A stretch of DNA of 64,000 nucleotides from JANQRZ01 sp965215165. Lineage in GTDB: Bacteria; Bacteroidota; Rhodothermia; Rhodothermales; JANQRZ01. Location: the NCBI GenBank assembly GCA_965215165.1, contig CBDCCX010000006.1, positions 620,001-684,000 on the forward strand, in the 5' to 3' direction. The notes under the pieces are model-generated. The model was not told the origin of the DNA. It was given only the letters and a program-made list of their open reading frames with translations, and did no database searches. The translations under genes and the position numbers were made by a program. This document shows, piece after piece, positions 10,350 to 18,552 of this stretch (positions within the stretch are counted from its first letter, which is position 1; every line of letters starts with the position of its first letter).

Positions 10350-11141
10350 TCAGCGGCCCGAAAACTCCGGGGTTTGCTTGTTGAGGAACGCGTGGACGCC
10401 CTCCTGGAAGTCCTCGGTGCCGCACGCCTGGCCGAAGAGCGCAGCCTCTAGCTGCAGGCCCTGCGCCTGGGGGAGGTCCACCGAGCGGATCGCGCTCAGC
10501 GCCATCGCCACGGCGAGCGGAGCCTTCGAGGCGATTCGGGCGACGAGCTCCTTTGCGCGGCCGAGGAGCTCGGCCGGGGCGACGACGTGGTTGACCAAGC
10601 CGATCTCGCCGGCGCGCACGGCCGTGATCCGGTCGCCGGTCAGGATCATCTCGGTCGCCAGGCCCTGCCCGACGAGGCGGGGGAGGCGCTGCGTGCCGCC
10701 GTAGCCGGGGATCAGCCCGAGGCCGACTTCGGGCAGCCCGAACTGGGCGGTGTCGCTCGCGACCCGGAGGTGGCAGGCGAGGGCGAGCTCGCAGCCGCCG
10801 CCGAGCGCGAATCCGTTGACCGCCGCCACGATGGGCTTCGGCAGGCCCTCGATCGCGCTCATCACCGACTGCCCGCGCAGGGCGAACCGGTGGCCCTCGA
10901 GGGCGTCGAGCTCGGTGAACTGCGCGATGTCAGCCCCGGCGGCGAAGGCCTTCTCGCCGCTGCCGGTGAGCACGACCCCACGCACGGCCGCATCCGCGCG
11001 GGCCTGGCGGACGGCGCGGCTCAGATCGCTGAGCACCTGGGTGTTGATCGCGTTGAGCTTGTCGGGCCGGTTGAGCGTGACCGTGGCGATGCCGTCGGCG
11101 TCGATGTCGTAGAGGAGCGTGTCAAAGGCGGGGGATTCCAT
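10350..11141 (-). CDS. Enoyl-CoA hydratase (crotonase family)
   Basis: A 263-residue crotonase. The oxyanion-hole region AAGADI (about 67-72) and the GGG of FALGGGCELA are present. Both general acid/base glutamates of true enoyl-CoA hydratases are in place: Glu118 (GGCELA) and Glu138 (LPEVGLGLIPGYGGTQ). It therefore probably hydrates trans-2-enoyl-CoA in the cytosol during fatty-acid beta-oxidation. It could also serve another CoA pathway such as crotonyl-CoA metabolism. Length is normal. A 3-hydroxyacyl-CoA dehydrogenase lies 6.5 kb away on the opposite strand. The start is preceded by three 18-bp-spaced repeats. Confidence 0.93.
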   Translation of the reverse strand: MESPAFDTLLYDIDADGIATVTLNRPDKLNAINTQVLSDLSRAVRQARADAAVRGVVLTGSGEKAFAAGADIAQFTELDALEGHRFALRGQSVMSAIEGLPKPIVAAVNGFALGGGCELALACHLRVASDTAQFGLPEVGLGLIPGYGGTQRLPRLVGQGLATEMILTGDRITAVRAGEIGLVNHVVAPAELLGRAKELVARIASKAPLAVAMALSAIRSVDLPQAQGLQLEAALFGQACGTEDFQEGVHAFLNKQTPEFSGR

Positions 11142-11177
11142 GCAGGGAAGAGAAGTGGGGGAAGGGCCGGCGAAGAG

Positions 11178-11219
11178 AAACGGATAGAGCGAGCCAAACG
11201 GATAGATCGAGTCAAACGG
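11178..11219. repeat. Three 18-bp-spaced direct repeats upstream of crotonase
   Basis: aaacgg recurs at 11178, 11196 and 11214, exactly 18 bp apart. The intervening bases are nearly identical (atagagcgagcc and atagatcgagtc). Together they lie 37-78 bp upstream of the crotonase start. The regular spacing fits either an operator array or a simple tandem duplication. Confidence 0.55.
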
Positions 11220-11221
11220 AA

Positions 11222-11242
11222 GGTCACACCGGCGGTGTGACC
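11222..11242 (-). terminator. Hairpin after the PspA-type cluster
   Basis: ggtcacacc and ggtgtgacc form a perfect 9-bp stem with a 3-base loop, 39 bp past the stop of the last gene in the cluster. On the minus strand ttccgttt follows, a weak U-rich tail. Confidence 0.5.
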
Positions 11243-11280
11243 GTACAGCGTTGCGGCAGGCCGGAGATGGGCCGCGCCCG

Positions 11281-12132
11281 TCAGCCGCGCAGGCGGTCGC
11301 GTGAGGCGGTGCCGGTGGTGGTCGGGTCCTCGAACGTGTCGAGATCGTCGAGCAGGTCGGTCGGCGGGGCGAAGATCTCCTCGATCTCCTCGATGGAGGC
11401 CTGCGTCTCCTCGACCTCGGAAATGAGGGTGTCGAGCTGGAACGAGATCTCCTCGGGGTTGCGCATCGTGAGCGACTGCTCGTGGATGTACTTCGTCACG
11501 TCCTCGATGGTCTCGAGCTGCGCCTCGATGACGGCGAGGTTCTCGTGCGCCTTCTTGAACTTGGTGAGCCGCTTCTCGAGGATGTCGAGCCGCTTCTGCT
11601 TGATGGTCTGGACCTTCGGCGGGTCGTCGGCCATCTCGAGCCGGAGCCGGGCCATCGCGGTGACGACCTCGTCCTGGGTGGCCTGCTGGGCGAAGCGCTC
11701 GTAGCGCTCCTTCTGCTGGAGCAGGGTCAGGTACGAGTCGAGCAGGGCGTCGATCTTGCCGAGGTGGGACTCGAGCAGGCCCTGCGAGGCGTAGGACATC
11801 CGCTCGTAGTTCTCGCGTACCGCCTTCTCGATGTTGCGGAAGCGGATGTAGCGCTTCTGGCTGGACTTGGAGAGCTGGCGGAAGACCTCCTTCTCGGTCG
11901 GCGGCTTGGCGCGCTCGGCCATCTTGCGCGAGCGGACGACGCGGCGAAAGCCCTCCTGCCGAGGCATCATCCCGAGGTAGAGCAGCTCGAGGGCGGCGGC
12001 GAAGAGCAGGACGAAGTTGGCCGCGCCGGTCCCGGTGAGCACGAACGCCGTCACCATCGCCATGATGAGGAACACGAGGTTCCACGGGCTGAGGAAGGCC
12101 TCCTTCGTGTAGTTGATCGACTCGTTCGGCAT
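11281..12132 (-). CDS. Two-TM membrane protein with long coiled coil, partner of PspA-type gene
   Basis: A 283-residue protein I cannot assign to a named family. After a short cytosolic start it has two adjacent membrane spans (about 17-55, LVFLIMAMVTAFVLTGTG and AANFVLLFAAALELLYLGMM). The remaining 230 residues are charged, helical coiled coil ending in an acidic stretch (VEETQASIEEIEEIF). No enzyme motif is seen. It is the third gene of a same-strand cluster with a PspA homologue and a PspA-tail-like protein. That context suggests a membrane anchor or effector of the PspA-type assembly. The hairpin at 11222 probably ends the transcript. Confidence 0.85.
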   Translation of the reverse strand: MPNESINYTKEAFLSPWNLVFLIMAMVTAFVLTGTGAANFVLLFAAALELLYLGMMPRQEGFRRVVRSRKMAERAKPPTEKEVFRQLSKSSQKRYIRFRNIEKAVRENYERMSYASQGLLESHLGKIDALLDSYLTLLQQKERYERFAQQATQDEVVTAMARLRLEMADDPPKVQTIKQKRLDILEKRLTKFKKAHENLAVIEAQLETIEDVTKYIHEQSLTMRNPEEISFQLDTLISEVEETQASIEEIEEIFAPPTDLLDDLDTFEDPTTTGTASRDRLRG

Positions 12133-12136
12133 AGGC

Positions 12137-12222
12137 TATTGGTCGATTGGCTGATTCGCTGACTGGGTGATTGGGGGCATCGCAATCACCCAATCGGCGA
12201 ATCGCCCAATCACGCAATGTGC
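12137..12222. repeat. Imperfect 40-bp inverted repeat built of GATTGGG-like units
   Basis: The segment at about 12137-12177 (containing gattggctgattcgctg) and that at 12183-12222 (containing caatcggcgaatcgccc) are about 80% complementary. They would form a long imperfect hairpin with a loop of only a few bases in the spacer between two PspA-cluster genes. Each arm is itself a run of about 8-bp GATT/GATTC units. Confidence 0.6.
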
Positions 12223-12767
12223 TAGTCCCGGCTCCCCCCGAAACGGCCGATGGAACGGGAGGGGGAGGCGTCTGACTCAGGAGCCGGTGACTCAGGAGCC
12301 GCCTCCGCCGCCTCGCTGCGGTCCGCCGGGCCGATCGTCTTGGTCCGCGAGGGTCGGACCTCCGGGGGTGCCTCGCCGTCTCGCGTCTCGCCGTGCTGCG
12401 CCTCGGCGTGCTCGTGGGCGTCGCCGAGCATCTGGGTTTTCATCTGCTGGACGAGGTCGGCGGCGTCGGCCTTCTGGCGTTCGGCGTCGAGGCGGGCGAG
12501 CTCTTCGCGGTCGGCCTCCTGCTTGGCTGCGGCGTCGAGGGCCTCCATCGCTAGCTCGTAGCGGGCCTCGGCGGTGACGTTCTGCTCGGTCACCTGGCGG
12601 AGCATCTCCTCGTGCGTCGCGTCGAGGCCGGAGGGGTCGAGGCTCCGGAGGGCCGCGTTGATGCCGCCGAGGCGCTTGGCGTCGCGGAGCTGCTGCTTGA
12701 GGGCGCGCACCTTGCGGAGGTGCGCCTTTTCCTCCTCCTTCAGTCGGTCGATCTCGTCGCGGTTCAT
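12222..12767 (-). CDS. Short coiled-coil protein resembling the PspA C-terminal region
   Basis: A 181-residue protein that begins MNRDEIDRLKEEEKAHLRKV and is coiled coil to about residue 120, followed by a disordered, charged Pro/Ser tail. Residues about 48-82 (DATHEEMLRQVTEQNVTAEARY...) line up with residues about 161-196 of the PspA homologue next door (DQTHDEMLNRVNEQTAKQEARM...). Both then have an LVQQMK/LVKQFK segment. I read it as a PspA paralogue that kept only the C-terminal helices. No signal peptide or membrane segment is present. It lies between the PspA gene and the two-TM protein on the same strand. A mixed-oligomer or regulatory role is inference. Confidence 0.85.
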   Translation of the reverse strand: MNRDEIDRLKEEEKAHLRKVRALKQQLRDAKRLGGINAALRSLDPSGLDATHEEMLRQVTEQNVTAEARYELAMEALDAAAKQEADREELARLDAERQKADAADLVQQMKTQMLGDAHEHAEAQHGETRDGEAPPEVRPSRTKTIGPADRSEAAEAAPESPAPESDASPSRSIGRFGGSRD

Positions 12768-12782
12768 AGGGGTGCGGTGTGC

Positions 12783-12810
12783 GTCGGGGCGACCGGCCGG
12801 TCGCCCCGAC
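12783..12810. repeat. GGGCGACC-type palindrome, copy 4 (28 bp, perfect)
   Basis: A perfect 28-bp palindrome whose half is gtcggggcgaccgg, in the 56-bp spacer between the PspA homologue and its short paralogue. It has the same core as the copy at 8296. A hairpin here could partly uncouple the two genes. Confidence 0.8.
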
Positions 12811-12823
12811 AGATGGCACGTGC

Positions 12824-13597
12824 TCAGGCGGAACCGCCGGAGGAGGTCCGCTCGCGGTCGCGCCCGGCGGTCTTCTCGGCGGCCTCCGGCTCGGGAATGG
12901 TCAGCTCCGGCTCGGACGCGGCGGCGACCGGCTCGGCCATGCCCATCTCGAGCTTGAACTGCTTGACGAGCTCCGAGGCCTGGATCTCCTGGGCGTCCTC
13001 CTCGATCTGCATCGCCTCGGTGTCGATCGAGTCGAGGGCGAGCTCCATGCGGGCCTCCTGCTTGGCGGTCTGCTCGTTGACGCGGTTGAGCATCTCGTCG
13101 TGCGTCTGGTCCACGCCGGCGACCTCGAACTGCTCGAGCGTGTCGGCGATCTTGGCTTGCCACTGGGCGCGCTCGTGGGCGCGGAGGGCTTCCTTGGCCT
13201 CGGAGATCTTCTTCTCGCGCTCGCGCATGAAGGCCTTCTTGACCTGGAGCGCCTTCTCATAGGCCTGCTCGGCGTAGCTGAGCTGCTCCGAGGTGCGGGC
13301 CTGCGCCTCCTTCGTCTGCTGGAGCTGGAGGGCGTACTTCTGCGCGATGTCGTCGCGCCCGGCCTGGATGGCGGCCTTGACCTTGTTGGTCAGGTTCTGC
13401 AGCTCGGCGGTGTACTTCTTGTTCTCCTTCTGGAGCAGCATCGCGTTCGCCTTGACGGTGGCGATGTTCTCGTTCATCTTCGGCACCTGGTCGTTCATCT
13501 CGCGCATGTTCTGCTCGAGGATCAGGCGCGGGTCTTCCATCGAGGAGATGGCGCCGCCGAAGAGGGACTTAAGGAGTCGGGAAAATCGCTTCCACAT
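12824..13597 (-). CDS. PspA/IM30 family membrane-stress protein
   Basis: A 257-residue PspA/Vipp1-type protein. It opens with an amphipathic helix (MWKRFSRLLKSLFGGAISSMEDPRLILEQ), followed by about 190 residues of continuous coiled coil. A Glu/Pro-rich disordered tail ends the chain. PspA proteins assemble ESCRT-III-like rods on the inner face of the cytoplasmic membrane and protect against proton leakage. It is the first gene of a three-gene minus-strand cluster. No PspB, PspC or PspF homologue is visible, so regulation must differ from the E. coli system. A tactttc box about 80 bp upstream may be the promoter. Confidence 0.9.
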   Translation of the reverse strand: MWKRFSRLLKSLFGGAISSMEDPRLILEQNMREMNDQVPKMNENIATVKANAMLLQKENKKYTAELQNLTNKVKAAIQAGRDDIAQKYALQLQQTKEAQARTSEQLSYAEQAYEKALQVKKAFMREREKKISEAKEALRAHERAQWQAKIADTLEQFEVAGVDQTHDEMLNRVNEQTAKQEARMELALDSIDTEAMQIEEDAQEIQASELVKQFKLEMGMAEPVAAASEPELTIPEPEAAEKTAGRDRERTSSGGSA

Positions 13598-13757
13598 AAC
13601 GGGAGGGGGCAGAACGGTGAGACGGTGAACGTAGAATCGGTGCCTTTCGGGCAGACACGCCGAACGGCTCGCAAGTCTGAAAGTACGAACGCGGGGCGCA
13701 CAGCAGAACGGGCCTTAGGCGCAGAGAGAGACGCAGCCGGTCGGTTATTGTTGCACC

Positions 13758-15110
<1,353 letters not shown>

Positions 15111-15144
15111 GAGAAGGAAGGCAGGCGACTGGGGATCAACGCAG

Positions 15145-15177
15145 CGAGGCGGCCCACCGCACGGGTAGGCCGCCTCG
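15145..15177 (-). terminator. Hairpin after rpmE2
   Basis: cgaggcggcc (15145-15154) pairs with ggccgcctcg (15168-15177), a perfect 10-bp stem about 25 bp past the L31 stop. There is no clear U-tract, so it may be an attenuator or mRNA-stabilising hairpin rather than a full terminator. Confidence 0.4.
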
Positions 15178-15200
15178 AAAGGGGAGCGACGGGGGCCGCC

Positions 15201-15515
15201 TCAGGCGGACTCTCCGGTGGTCTCCGGGGCAGCGGCGTCCGTAGTCTCGGCCGGGGCCTCCTCGGCGGGCGCATCCTCGGCGGGCGCGGCCTCAGCGGGC
15301 GTGTCCTCGGCCTTCTTGCCGTAGCGACGGCGGAATTTCTCGACGCGGCCGGTGGTGTCCATGAACTGGCGCTTGCCGGTGTAGAACGGGTGGTTGGTCG
15401 AGTCCACCTCAGAGGTGTAGGTGTCGCCGCTCATCGTGGAGCGGGTCTGGAACGTGGTCCCGTCGGCGAGCTTGACGGTGACGAGGTGGTAGTCGGGGTG
15501 GAGGTCGGTCTTCAT
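15201..15515 (-). CDS. rpmE2: Ribosomal protein bL31 (zinc-independent) with acidic tail
   Basis: A 104-residue protein. Residues 1-70 are bL31 of the large subunit (MKTDLHPDYHLVTV; STNHPFYTGKRQFMDTTGRVEKFRRRYG). None of the four zinc-binding cysteines of the C+ form is present, so this is the type used when zinc is scarce or as the only L31. The last 35 residues are an Ala/Pro/Glu-rich acidic tail with repeated APAEE units. The ATG at 15515 matches the family N-terminus; an upstream start at 15584 does not. A tatttttc box on the minus strand about 40 bp upstream may be its promoter. Confidence 0.95.
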   Translation of the reverse strand: MKTDLHPDYHLVTVKLADGTTFQTRSTMSGDTYTSEVDSTNHPFYTGKRQFMDTTGRVEKFRRRYGKKAEDTPAEAAPAEDAPAEEAPAETTDAAAPETTGESA

Positions 15516-15681
15516 AGGTCTCGGGAGGGTGGCGCTGCAACGTGGGCAGAGGGGAAAAATACAGCGTGGGTCTCGACGGGTCAAACGCCGGGCGGGAGTT
15601 CCTGCTGTTTTCGAAAAGGAGAGGCTCCGCGAGCTGAGCTTTTATCACGTACATGGGCAGGACGCTTGGGGTGCGGACACC

Positions 15682-15687
15682 TATCTT
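15682..15687 (+). promoter_or_regulatory. Possible promoter box (TATCTT)
   Basis: cctatcttgct ends 28 bp before the ATG at 15716, the same distance as the boxes ahead of pyk and the S9 peptidase gene. Confidence 0.4.
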
Positions 15688-15715
15688 GCTGCCTTCCCCA
15701 CCCACTTGGGTCCCC

Positions 15716-16018
15716 ATGAGCCGCTTCACCTTCGACCCGACCTGCGGTCTGGACATCGCGACGACGACCATCCACACGCTGGAGGATATCGCGACGATCA
15801 GCTATTGGGGCTACCGCGTCATCAACCACGACGGCGAGGACGGGCTCTTCATCCACGAGGCCTACTACGACCACCGCGAGGGGCTGCTCGGCATTGCGAA
15901 GAAACCGGCTACCGCCTGCGGCGACTCCCGCGAGGCGCTCCAGGAAACCGTCGGCATGATCGCCGACGCCCTCGACGAGCCGACGCTCGAGTTCGCCGAC
16001 TTCGCGCTCGAAGACTGA
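15716..16018 (+). CDS. Hypothetical protein, about 100 residues
   Basis: A 100-residue protein with no family I recognise. It begins MSRFTFDPTCGLDIATTTIH, has a central aromatic-rich beta stretch (TISYWGYRVINHDGEDGLFIHEAYYD) and ends in an acidic helix (DALDEPTLEFADFALED). The alternation suggests a compact alpha/beta fold in the cytosol. The start at 15716 is preferred to 15653, whose extra residues overlap the likely promoter. Its TGA lies in the first unit of a 15-bp tandem repeat. Confidence 0.75.
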   Translation: MSRFTFDPTCGLDIATTTIHTLEDIATISYWGYRVINHDGEDGLFIHEAYYDHREGLLGIAKKPATACGDSREALQETVGMIADALDEPTLEFADFALED

Positions 16019-16063
16019 ACAGTCAAGGACTGAACAGTCAAGGACTGAACAGTCAAGGACTGA
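16013..16063. repeat. 15-bp tandem repeat, 3.4 copies, at the 3' end of a gene
   Basis: The unit gactgaacagtcaag is repeated perfectly at 16013, 16028 and 16043, with a partial fourth copy. Each unit has a dyad (gactg/cagtc). The period is a multiple of three, so every copy repeats the TGA stop in the frame of the upstream gene. The array could fold into several alternative small hairpins. Confidence 0.85.
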
Positions 16064-16273
16064 CCCTCGAGACCGAACGTGGGGGAGGCGACCCCGCGCC
16101 GTCGTGTTGTGCGTCTAGAGTGGAGGGTCGGACGGGCGGCGCGGCGCATGGTCCTCAGACGAAAACGTCTCTATCTTCCAGCGGTTTGCTCGGGCGACTC
16201 GCGCTCGGGCGCTGTTCCGAAGGCGCGGTCGGTTGCCTGGATGGCCGAGCGCAGACTTCCAGCTAGACGGTAG

Positions 16274-17614
16274 ATGGTGGCTGACCTCCGTCCTATCGCT
16301 ACGCGGCACCGGCTCTCGTTCCCGCTCGAGCTGCGGCGCGACCACCTCCGGGCCGTCCTCCGCCTCGCCGACGCGGGCGGCGACGGGGCCGTCGTGGCCT
16401 TCAAAAAGCACGACCTCGTTCTGCTCAACCACCCGGACTTGGTGCGGGGGCTCCTCACGATGCCCAACATCACGAAGGCACGGGGGATCAAGACGGCGAA
16501 CTACATCCTCGGCAACGGCCTGCTGACCAGCGACGAGCCGCACCACAGCCGCGCCCGCCGCCTTGCGCTCCCCGCCTTCCACCGCCGCCGGCTCCAGGGC
16601 TACGCCGAGGTCATGGTCCGCCACGCCGCCGAGACGGCCGAGAGTTGGCGCGATGGGGCGGAGACCGACCTCTACGCGGAGATGACGCGGATGACGATGG
16701 AGACCGCCGCCGAGACCCTCTTCGGCGCGAGCGTGGGGCCGGATGTGCCCGCCTTCAGCGACGCCCTCAGCTACTCGATGGACCTCTTCTGGCAGCACGC
16801 GACGAACCCGCTCAGCAAGGTGCTCCTCCGCCTCCCGGTGCCGTCGACGGTCCGTGTCCGCCGCGCCCGGCAGACGCTCGACGCGCTCGTCTACGGCTTC
16901 ATCGCCCAGCGCCGCGCCTCGGGCGAGGACACCGGGGACCTGCTCTCGATGCTGCTGGCCGCCCAGGACGAGGACACCGGCCTCGGACTGAGCGACGAGG
17001 AGGTGCGCGACGAGGTGCTCACCCTCCTCGCCGCCGGGCACGACACGATGGCGAACGCCCTAACCTGGTCGTGGTGGCTGCTCGCGGAGCACCCAGAGGC
17101 CCAGGCCACGCTCCACGCGGAGGTCGACGCCGTGCTCGGCACCCGGCGGGCGGGCTTCGACGACCTGGCCGCGCTCCCGTTCACCCGGCAGGTGTTCAGC
17201 GAGGCCATGCGGCTCTACCCCCCGTCGTGGATGATCGTGCGCAAGGCGGCCTGCGAGATCGAGATAGGCGGGCGCGCGTTCGCCGAGCGGACTACGTTTC
17301 TCGTCTGCCAGTACGCGCTCCACCGCGACCCCCGGTGGTGGCCTGACCCCGAGGCCTTCCGGCCCGAGCGGTTCAGCCCCGAGGCGCGGCAGGCGCGGCC
17401 GAAGTTCGCCTACCTTCCTTTTGGGGCGGGGCAGCGCGGCTGCATCGGCGAGGCGTTCGCCTGGACCGAGGGCGTGCTGGCGCTCGCGACGGTTGCGCAG
17501 CGGTGGCGGATGCACTCGGTCGGCGCGCGGCCGGGGCTGAACCCGACCGTGACGCTGAGCCCGGACGGCCCGGTGCCGCTCCGCCTCGAGCGCCGCAGCC
17601 CGGTGCCGGCATGA
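16274..17614 (+). CDS. Cytochrome P450
   Basis: A 446-residue soluble P450. The I-helix oxygen-binding motif AGHDT is at 254-258, the K-helix ExxR is E310-R313 (EAMRLYPP), PERF is at about 364-367, and the heme loop FGAGQRGCIG carries the axial Cys390. These are all required for monooxygenase activity. There is no membrane anchor, so it needs ferredoxin-type or other soluble electron partners, none of which is adjacent. The substrate is unknown. Sequence style (EHP...LHAEVDAVLG) resembles the CYP102/CYP110-like fatty-acid or terpene hydroxylases. Its stop overlaps the start of a 3-hydroxyacyl-CoA dehydrogenase, suggesting a fatty-acyl-type substrate. Confidence 0.94.
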   Translation: MVADLRPIATRHRLSFPLELRRDHLRAVLRLADAGGDGAVVAFKKHDLVLLNHPDLVRGLLTMPNITKARGIKTANYILGNGLLTSDEPHHSRARRLALPAFHRRRLQGYAEVMVRHAAETAESWRDGAETDLYAEMTRMTMETAAETLFGASVGPDVPAFSDALSYSMDLFWQHATNPLSKVLLRLPVPSTVRVRRARQTLDALVYGFIAQRRASGEDTGDLLSMLLAAQDEDTGLGLSDEEVRDEVLTLLAAGHDTMANALTWSWWLLAEHPEAQATLHAEVDAVLGTRRAGFDDLAALPFTRQVFSEAMRLYPPSWMIVRKAACEIEIGGRAFAERTTFLVCQYALHRDPRWWPDPEAFRPERFSPEARQARPKFAYLPFGAGQRGCIGEAFAWTEGVLALATVAQRWRMHSVGARPGLNPTVTLSPDGPVPLRLERRSPVPA

Positions 17615-18552
17615 CCGCCGCCGACATCCGCCGCGTGCTCGTCGTCGGGGCTGGGACGATGGGGCAGCAAATCGCCCTGCAGACGGCCTGCCACGGCCTC
17701 GACGTAGCGCTCTACGATCTCGACGCGGCGGCACTCGACCGGGCGACGGCGCGCATCGAGGCCTACGCCGCCGCACTCGCCGAGGCCAGCACGCTGCCCG
17801 ACCCCCAGGCCGCGCTCGCGCGCATCGCACCCTGCACCGACCTGGCCGAGGCGGCGCGTGAGGCCGACCTGGTCAGCGAGTCGGTGCCGGAGGACCCGTT
17901 CCTCAAAGCCCGCGTCTTCGGCGACCTGGACCTCCTCTGCCCCGAGCGCACCGTGTTCACGACCAACACGTCGGTGCTCGTGCCGTCGCTCTTCGCCGAG
18001 GCGAGCGGTCGCCCGGACCGCCTGCTGGCGTTCCACTTCCACCCCGACGTCTGGCGCTCGAACGTCGTCGACGTGATGCCGCACCCTGGCACCGATGCAG
18101 AGGTGGTCGCGCTCGTCGAGGCTTTCGCCCGGCGGATCGGGCAGGTGCCGATCGTGCTGCGGCGCGAGCGGAGCGGGTACGTCTTCAACGCGATGCTGAA
18201 CGTGCTGCTCGAGGCGGCGCAGTCGTTGGTGGCCGGCGGCGTCGCGGCGGCGGAGGACGTGGACCGGGCCTGGATGGGGATCACCAAGATGGACCGCGGC
18301 CCGTTCGGGACGATGGACCACATCGGCCTCGACACGGTCTGGCAGGTGGTCCACCTCGCCGCGGAGCGCACCGAGCGGCGCGACCTGAGGCGCAACGCGG
18401 CCTATCTCAAGGAGCACTTCCTCGACCAGGGCCGTCTCGGCGTCAAGTCCGGCGCTGGGTTCTACGCCTATCCCGATCCCGCCTTCGCCCGGCGTGGGTT
18501 CGTCGAGGGCGCGGCACCCCACCTCGACGCCGAATCGCGGGAAGGGACCTAG
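17611..18552 (+). CDS. 3-hydroxyacyl-CoA dehydrogenase, NAD-binding
   Basis: A 313-residue enzyme of the HAD/HBD family, which oxidises L-3-hydroxyacyl-CoA to 3-ketoacyl-CoA with NAD. The Rossmann motif GAGTMGQQIA is at about 13-22. Further family segments are SVPEDPFLKARVFGDLD, TNTSVL, AFHFHPDVWRSNVVDVMP with the catalytic His, and a C-terminal dimer domain (AWMGITKMDRGPFGTMDHIGLD). ATG at 17611 overlaps the P450 stop (ATGA), so the two are translationally coupled. The motif reads HFHPDVWRSNVVDV rather than the usual HFFNPxxxMxLVEV, so the substrate may not be an ordinary fatty acyl-CoA. Confidence 0.9.
   Translation: MTAADIRRVLVVGAGTMGQQIALQTACHGLDVALYDLDAAALDRATARIEAYAAALAEASTLPDPQAALARIAPCTDLAEAAREADLVSESVPEDPFLKARVFGDLDLLCPERTVFTTNTSVLVPSLFAEASGRPDRLLAFHFHPDVWRSNVVDVMPHPGTDAEVVALVEAFARRIGQVPIVLRRERSGYVFNAMLNVLLEAAQSLVAGGVAAAEDVDRAWMGITKMDRGPFGTMDHIGLDTVWQVVHLAAERTERRDLRRNAAYLKEHFLDQGRLGVKSGAGFYAYPDPAFARRGFVEGAAPHLDAESREGT

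Noticed and set aside
8536..10704. A 722-codon plus-strand frame across the unknown gene and the CBS protein
   Set aside because: It is antisense to the conserved CBS protein and shifted against the unknown gene, with biased composition.
16013..16063. CRISPR or iteron origin at the 15-bp repeat
   Set aside because: No spacers, only 3.4 copies, no replication gene, and it lies across a stop codon.
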